A stretch of DNA of 58,315 bases from an uncultured Senegalimassilia sp. (GTDB taxonomy: Bacteria > Actinomycetota > Coriobacteriia > Coriobacteriales > Eggerthellaceae), in contig CAKUJT010000005.1 in the NCBI GenBank assembly GCA_934661765.1, forward strand, positions 1 through 58,315, given 5' to 3'. The translations under genes were made by a program, and so were the position numbers. The number at the start of each line of letters is the position of its first letter. Position 1 is the stretch's first letter. Below are positions 53,937-58,315 of this stretch, in pieces. Below the pieces are notes generated by a model. The model had not been told where the DNA came from. It saw only the letters and a program-made list of their open reading frames with translations, and searched no databases.

Positions 53937-54452
53937 CTATTCCTCGGGACGCGCCGGTCGCTGCGGGCGCTGCTGACGCGGGGCGGCCTGAGGCTGCGGA
54001 GCGCGGCGAGCCGCCTGGCGCTGACCACTGACCGGGCTTGCGCAGTACGGGCACACCGTCCATGCCGGCTCAAGGGCATGGCCGCAATGGCCGCACAGGT
54101 TCTTCAGGCGCTGATGGCAGTTCGGGCACAGCACATAATCGGACTCAACGGGGTAACCGCAGTTGGCGCATTCGCCATAGTGCATGAGCTGACGCTGCTT
54201 GAGGGCAACCTCGAGCTCCTGCTCGTCACGGTCGATCTGCAGCAGGGGCGGACGCAGCAGGCAGTACGCCACGACGCCCACGAGCGGGACGAGGGCGACG
54301 ATACCCCACACGTACCAATAGGTGCCGCGCATATACGCATCGCGGGCAACCCACACGATAGACAGGATGTACAAGATGGCAAGCAGCACGACCACGACGG
54401 AAAACGCCGCTTGGATCTCAGGCGTGATCAGCTGCGAAAGCAGTTCGCTCAT
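53937..54452 (-). CDS. Membrane protein with PLDN-like helices and double zinc ribbon
   Basis: 171 residues from ATG 54452 (MSELLSQLITPEIQAAF). Two TM helices (SVVVVLLAILYILSIVWVA; YWYVWGIVALVPLVGVVAYCLL) with DAYMRGTYWY between, resembling phospholipase D-nuclease N-terminal (PLDNc) membrane proteins. Then a cytosolic double zinc ribbon with four CxxC pairs (CANC, CPNC, CGHC, CPYC), and a Pro/Gln/Arg-rich tail. Probably a protein-protein or nucleic acid contact module; function unknown. Confidence 0.8.
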   Translation of the reverse strand: MSELLSQLITPEIQAAFSVVVVLLAILYILSIVWVARDAYMRGTYWYVWGIVALVPLVGVVAYCLLRPPLLQIDRDEQELEVALKQRQLMHYGECANCGYPVESDYVLCPNCHQRLKNLCGHCGHALEPAWTVCPYCASPVSGQRQAARRAPQPQAAPRQQRPQRPARPEE

Positions 54453-54767
54453 AATGTCCCCATTCTTTCCTTCGATCGGCGCTTCGGCCGCTTCGCCAGT
54501 GCGAACGCTTACGGTCCCCATTAGCACATATACGATGCGGGATTATATCAAACCAGGCAAAACAAGGGCGTTTTGCCAATTAATTTCCGCAACCGAAGCC
54601 AAAGGGGCAGCTTCTGCTTGATTTGCATGCTCATCCAAGCACCTTGGTTTCGTTATCGAACTCAGCCGGACATGTACGGCTGAGTCTGGGAAAGCGCCTT
54701 TTGAAGACGGGGGCCGCAAGCGCACCTGATTGCTTCGGTTTTGCCATCGAACCGGGAACGCCCTTCC
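54453..54767. other. 315-base gap between azlD and zinc-ribbon gene
   Basis: No gene seen. Holds an extended -10 promoter for the zinc-ribbon gene (54542-54550) and a hairpin CTCAGCCG/CGGCTGAG (54661-54668/54677-54684) that may end azlCD transcription. Confidence 0.55.
54542..54550 (-). promoter_or_regulatory. Extended -10 promoter of the zinc-ribbon gene
   Basis: Minus strand TGATATAAT (TGn plus consensus TATAAT). No clear -35. Expected start about 80 bases before the ATG. Confidence 0.55.
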
Positions 54768-55109
54768 CTACACCGCGCCCGGGGCAAAGCAGAACGCCAG
54801 CAGCGCATAGCTTGCGCAACCGGCAAGGGCGCACCACAGCAGGGACTTGGTCTTGCGTGCGACCACGACCACCACCGCTGCGGCGGCAAGCGGCATGGCG
54901 GCGGGCCACACGCCCGCATCGAACATGCCAGGCGAGAGCAGGTCGTTGGCCACAAGCGCGGCGAACGCCGCAGGCGGGATGAACCCGAGCGCGCGGGCCA
55001 GGCCTTCGGGGAGCTGACGGCCCTTCAGCACGAACAACGGCAGGCAGCGGCACAGCAGCATGGTGACCAGACACGTGGCGAAGACGATGAAGAAGTCGGT
55101 CATGCTCAT
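54768..55109 (-). CDS. azlD: AzlD-type branched-chain amino acid exporter subunit
   Basis: 113 residues, three to four TM helices: FFIVFATCLVTMLLCRCLPLFVL, the GRQLPEGLARALGFIPPAAFAALVANDLL signature and two C-terminal helices. ATG overlaps the azlC stop by four bases. Works with AzlC as a two-component exporter of branched-chain amino acids, matching the ilv/leu genes nearby. Confidence 0.88.
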   Translation of the reverse strand: MSMTDFFIVFATCLVTMLLCRCLPLFVLKGRQLPEGLARALGFIPPAAFAALVANDLLSPGMFDAGVWPAAMPLAAAAVVVVVARKTKSLLWCALAGCASYALLAFCFAPGAV

Positions 55110-55858
55110 CGCGCATCATCCCCTTCCCCGGCGGCCTTCGCGATCTTCTCCTCGAGCGCGGCGTCCTCTGCCCTGCGCTGGCGGCGCACTTGCGAGACGA
55201 GCATGGCGGCGACCACGCCCAGGATGGCGCCGACGAGGATGGCGGGACCCGCCAGGCCCACGGCTTTGCACGTGAACACGCCCACAATGGCCACCACGGC
55301 GGCAACCACGTTCTCGAACGTGATCTTCTGCGTGACAAGCAGGCAGATGAAGATGCTGGTCATGGCGAAACTGGCGATGGCGAGCGGGATGCCGAGCGCG
55401 CCTCCGATGAGCACGCCCGCCACATTGGACAGCGTCCAGGAAGTGCACGAGCAGATGTTGACGATGGTGGCGCGCGGCACGTTCCACGCTCCCGTGGCGA
55501 AGTTCGCCATGTTCACGCCGAAGCTCTCGTCGGTGACCGTGGCGGAGAATAAAAACGACAGGCGCTTAGGCGCCTTGGCGCACATGGGCGCAAAAGACGC
55601 CGAATATAGCATCTGACGCGTGTTCACCAGCGACACGCTAGCGATAATGGAGGCCAGAGGGCTTCCCGCCAGCCACATGTTGGGGATCATGAACTGACCC
55701 GCGCCGGAATAGAACATGCATGAAAGGAAGAACACCTGCACGGCGTTCATGCCGATGGAGTCTTCCAATATGCCGCAGGGGATGCCGATGGCCACATAGC
55801 CCAGCATGATGGGGATGGCGGCCTGCACGGCCGGTTGTATGTCGTTTCTCTGTATCAT
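55106..55858 (-). CDS. azlC: AzlC-type branched-chain amino acid exporter subunit
   Basis: 250 residues from ATG 55858 (MIQRNDIQPAVQAAIPIMLGYVAIGIPCGIL). Family signature: FFLSCMFYSGAGQFMIPNMW, SLVNTRQMLYSASFAP, FLFSATVTDESFGV. About 8 TM, with a charged cytosolic tail (RRQRRAEDAALEEKIAKA). Exports excess branched-chain amino acids together with AzlD. Confidence 0.9.
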   Translation of the reverse strand: MIQRNDIQPAVQAAIPIMLGYVAIGIPCGILEDSIGMNAVQVFFLSCMFYSGAGQFMIPNMWLAGSPLASIIASVSLVNTRQMLYSASFAPMCAKAPKRLSFLFSATVTDESFGVNMANFATGAWNVPRATIVNICSCTSWTLSNVAGVLIGGALGIPLAIASFAMTSIFICLLVTQKITFENVVAAVVAIVGVFTCKAVGLAGPAILVGAILGVVAAMLVSQVRRQRRAEDAALEEKIAKAAGEGDDAR

Positions 55859-55951
55859 AACCGCACGATTATAGCCCGAAGAGTATCGGGATAACAGGGG
55901 TTGCTTTTCGCGCGAAAGAGGCGGTGGCGACAACGCCCGGCGGGCGGCGAG

Positions 55952-56995
55952 CTACCTCATGAAATCGCGCGGCACGAACAGGCGCTTGAAGGTAGCCGTG
56001 GCATACCGGTCGGTCATGCCGGCGATGTAATCGGTGACGGCCTGCAGGCGGTCGCCCTCGGCGATGACGCGATATTCCTCGGGAACCTCTTCGATGTTGT
56101 CCACATAGTAATCGAACAGCTGCGAGACCAGGTACTTGGCCTTGTTGACCTCCGCAAGCACCTGCGGCGCGGTGTAGACGTTGGCGAACAGGAAGCTGCG
56201 CAACTCGTTCATGGCGTCCCATACCGGCTCCGATAGCGCGATGTCGTCGACGGCCGCCGAGGTTTGCACCATATCGCGCACCAGAAGCTCGATGCGGCTG
56301 GAATGATCGGGGCCGAGCACCTCGTGCGTGCTTGCGGGCAGCGCGTCCTCGGTGAGCAGGCCGGCGCGGATGGCGTCGTCGATGTCGTGGTTGACGTAGG
56401 CGATGCGGTCGGCGGTGGCCACAATGCGGCCCTCGAGCGTTTCCGCGCGGATGGCGCCGGTGTGGTGCAGGATGCCGTCGCGCACCTCGGCGGTGAGGTT
56501 CAGGCCCCGCCCGTCGTTCTCGATGCGCTCCACCACGCGCAGGCTTTGCTCGTTGTGCCGATACTGGGCGGCTACCTGGGCGGATGCGATATCGATGCCG
56601 CGGTGACGGGCCAAGCATCCCGCCAAGGCGGCCTCGCCCGTATGGCCGAAGGGGGTGTGCCCCAGGTCGTGACCGAGCGAGATGGCCTCTGCCAGGTCCT
56701 CGTTAAGCCCGAGCGCGCGGGCGATGGTGCGCGCTATCTGCGCAACCTCGAGGGTGTGGGTGAGCCTCGTGCGGAAATGATCGCCTTCGGCGGCCAAGAA
56801 CACCTGGGTTTTATGCGACAGGCGGCGGAAGCTCTTGCAATGCAGGATCTTATCGCGGTCGCGCTGGAATTCGGTTCGCAGGAAATCCGGCTCGCCCGAG
56901 CGCGCACGGCCCTCGGATTCGTCGGACTTGGCCGCATCCGCGCTCAAGAGCGCATGCTCGCGGAGCTGCTGGTCCTCGCGGTGAACGATGTTCAT
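55952..56995 (-). CDS. dgt: Deoxyguanosinetriphosphate triphosphohydrolase-like protein
   Basis: HD-domain dNTPase, 347 residues from ATG 56995 (MNIVHREDQQLREHALLS), with GGGAGG upstream; a TTG seven codons earlier is less likely. Motifs: RTEFQRDRDKILHCKSFRRLSHKTQVF, RLTHTLEVAQIART, HD region AISLGHDLGHTPFGHTGE and YRHNEQSLRVVE. The shorter Gram-positive Dgt-like class; dNTP preference unknown. Divergent from the MarR-type gene. Confidence 0.9.
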   Translation of the reverse strand: MNIVHREDQQLREHALLSADAAKSDESEGRARSGEPDFLRTEFQRDRDKILHCKSFRRLSHKTQVFLAAEGDHFRTRLTHTLEVAQIARTIARALGLNEDLAEAISLGHDLGHTPFGHTGEAALAGCLARHRGIDIASAQVAAQYRHNEQSLRVVERIENDGRGLNLTAEVRDGILHHTGAIRAETLEGRIVATADRIAYVNHDIDDAIRAGLLTEDALPASTHEVLGPDHSSRIELLVRDMVQTSAAVDDIALSEPVWDAMNELRSFLFANVYTAPQVLAEVNKAKYLVSQLFDYYVDNIEEVPEEYRVIAEGDRLQAVTDYIAGMTDRYATATFKRLFVPRDFMR

Positions 56996-57200
56996 GGCTA
57001 CCCTCCCGACCTTCAAGTTTCAGGCATAGCAGCAGTATACCGCGCCAGGGGCGCCGCGGCGCGCAGCGGCAAGGCGGACGAGCATCACGATGTCGAATTA
57101 TGGAAAGGTTGACGCGGACATGAAACGAATAAGCCACAGACGAGGAGAAAGAAGTATCATGGTTCACCAGTGCAACGATTTGATGACATGAAAGGCCGTC

Positions 57201-58151
57201 ATGAGCGATACCTCGACCGAACACCGCAAACCCGGGAAATATCTTCTGGATTCAACGTTTTTCGTGGCGTTCGAACTTGCCCACGAGGGCCTGAAGGAAG
57301 GCCTTCGGGAAGCGAGCTGCCTGAACTGCACGCAGTATCGCGTACTCGTGAAGCTTGCCGCCGCCGAGCCCGAGCCCATCGGGCAGAAGAATCTGGGCAT
57401 CATATTGGACTTGAAGCCCAACGTGATCACCCATGCGGTCAATACGCTGGAGGACGCCGGCTTCGTCGAGCGCATCCACACGCCGGGAAAACGAGGAAGC
57501 CGCGTGCGCGTGCTCGAAGCCGGCATCGAGCACATCGAGCAGGCAAACCCCGCTATCATCGCCCAACTCTACCGCATCTTCCCCACCCAGACCGCGCCCT
57601 TCCGCTCGATCTGCGAGGCCGCCGTCATGGCCGGCGCCACCATCGAGCCGCCGCTATCCCGCGAGATGTCGCGCAAGTTCTTCGCCTCCCGCGCCCTGGC
57701 TTCCTTCGAGGTGCTGCGCAAGCGCATAGAGAAGGCCTTAGAGGAATCGTGCGACGGCGCCACGTTCAGCGAATGCCGCGTGCTGCAGCGCCTAGGCGAG
57801 GTGGGCTACCCCATGCGCATCGTTGATCTGGCGCGACAGCTGAAGCTCACGAGCGCCACCGCCGTGCGCGCAACCGACCGACTGGCAGAGCGCGGCTGGG
57901 TCGAGCGCATGGGCGCGCCCGACGACCGCAAAGCCGTGTACGTGGCCTGCACCGACGAGGGGCGCCATATGCAGGACGTTGTGCTCGCGGGCGTGGACCG
58001 CATCGCCACGCAGTACCTGTGGAGCCGCCTTGCCCCCGAAAAGTGCCGCGATATCGCCATGGCAGGCCACGTGGTGATGGCCGACCTGCAGCAACGCGAG
58101 GAAGCCGAGCGTCTGAGCACCCTCACGCAGCTGCGCCCCTTGAAACAGTGA
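57201..58151 (+). CDS. Tandem double MarR-domain transcriptional regulator
   Basis: 316 residues, ATG 57201 after GAAAGG, about twice the length of a MarR protein. First winged HTH at about residues 20-110 (LNCTQYRVLVKLAAAEPEPIGQKNLGIILDLKPNVITHAVNTLEDAGFVERIH), second at about 165-265 (FSECRVLQRLGEVGYPMRIVDLARQLKLTSATAVRATDRLAERGWVER plus the MarR wing GAPDDRKAVYVACTDEG). The two halves are homologous but diverged. A covalent pseudo-dimer could bind asymmetric operators. Target unknown; divergent dgt or itself are candidates. Confidence 0.85.
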   Translation: MSDTSTEHRKPGKYLLDSTFFVAFELAHEGLKEGLREASCLNCTQYRVLVKLAAAEPEPIGQKNLGIILDLKPNVITHAVNTLEDAGFVERIHTPGKRGSRVRVLEAGIEHIEQANPAIIAQLYRIFPTQTAPFRSICEAAVMAGATIEPPLSREMSRKFFASRALASFEVLRKRIEKALEESCDGATFSECRVLQRLGEVGYPMRIVDLARQLKLTSATAVRATDRLAERGWVERMGAPDDRKAVYVACTDEGRHMQDVVLAGVDRIATQYLWSRLAPEKCRDIAMAGHVVMADLQQREEAERLSTLTQLRPLKQ

Positions 58152-58315
58152 TACGCGGGGCTTCCCTACCGTGGCGACCCCGTTCGCGCGCGATCTGATG
58201 CACGGGTCTCGACGGCATATCTAAGCGAAAACCCGCTTTGAATCCCATGCGCGCTCCCGCTCCGTCGAAAGCGGAACGGCTTGCCCCAAAACGCAACAAG
58301 GGCGTTGGCTTGAGC
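58152..58315. other. Non-coding end of window
   Basis: 164 bases with no gene or clear signal; too short to interpret. Confidence 0.5.

Overview
The window is a GC-rich bacterial chromosome segment. Gene content and protein style (family III CoA-transferase, acyl-CoA dehydrogenase and FixABCX sets, Ala/Glu-rich insertions in housekeeping proteins, ilvDBNC and leuA on one strand) fit an anaerobic gut Actinobacterium of the Coriobacteriia, most likely Eggerthellaceae. That placement is inference; no rRNA or other phylogenetic marker was aligned. I found no tRNA, rRNA, CRISPR array, IS element or phage gene.

Layout. (1) 1-8300, minus strand: the rimP-nusA-ylxR-infB-rbfA-nrnA-truB translation/transcription operon, with an attenuator-like hairpin before rimP, preceded by an orphan methyltransferase. 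(2) 8.3-29.1 kb: an accessory metabolic island. It has four acyl-CoA dehydrogenases of CaiA-like or related type plus a true CaiA homologue, a family III CoA-transferase, an acyl-CoA ligase, a Cys-rich unknown protein, an MFS carrier, two paralogous LysR regulators, a hotdog thioesterase, a complete FixA/B/C/X electron-transfer flavoprotein set and a TetR regulator. Two dehydrogenase genes (8782-9969 and 19816-21003) look identical base for base over the whole coding region and differ immediately outside it. (3) 29.3-38.9 kb, minus strand: leuA, serA, ilvC and an ilvD-ilvB-ilvN operon whose leader has the hallmarks of a T-box riboswitch. (4) 39.0-58.3 kb: gamma-carbonic-anhydrase-like protein, prmC, prfA, trxB, MATE carrier, trxA, patatin, CPA2 antiporter, panF/yhdT, trmB, thrS, a zinc-ribbon membrane protein, azlCD, a dGTPase-like gene and a double MarR-domain regulator.

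How the island could work (inference from families): an acid is taken up, activated to its CoA thioester by the ligase, and CoA is cycled between substrate and product by the CoA-transferase. The alpha,beta-enoyl-CoA is then reduced by one of the dehydrogenases with electrons delivered through FixABCX. There is no hydratase, thiolase or hydroxyacyl-CoA dehydrogenase, so the island looks like a reductive sink (respiration on an enoic acid such as crotonobetaine or an aryl-acrylate) and not like beta-oxidation. The substrate cannot be read from the sequence. The MFS carrier in place of a BCCT-type betaine carrier argues against simple carnitine metabolism.

The items most worth following up are the island and its CDS-limited perfect duplication, shared LysR-type boxes in front of island genes, a multibranched structured RNA candidate at 22953-23106, the atypical T-box before ilvD, and an inverted-repeat operator shared by trxB and trxA.
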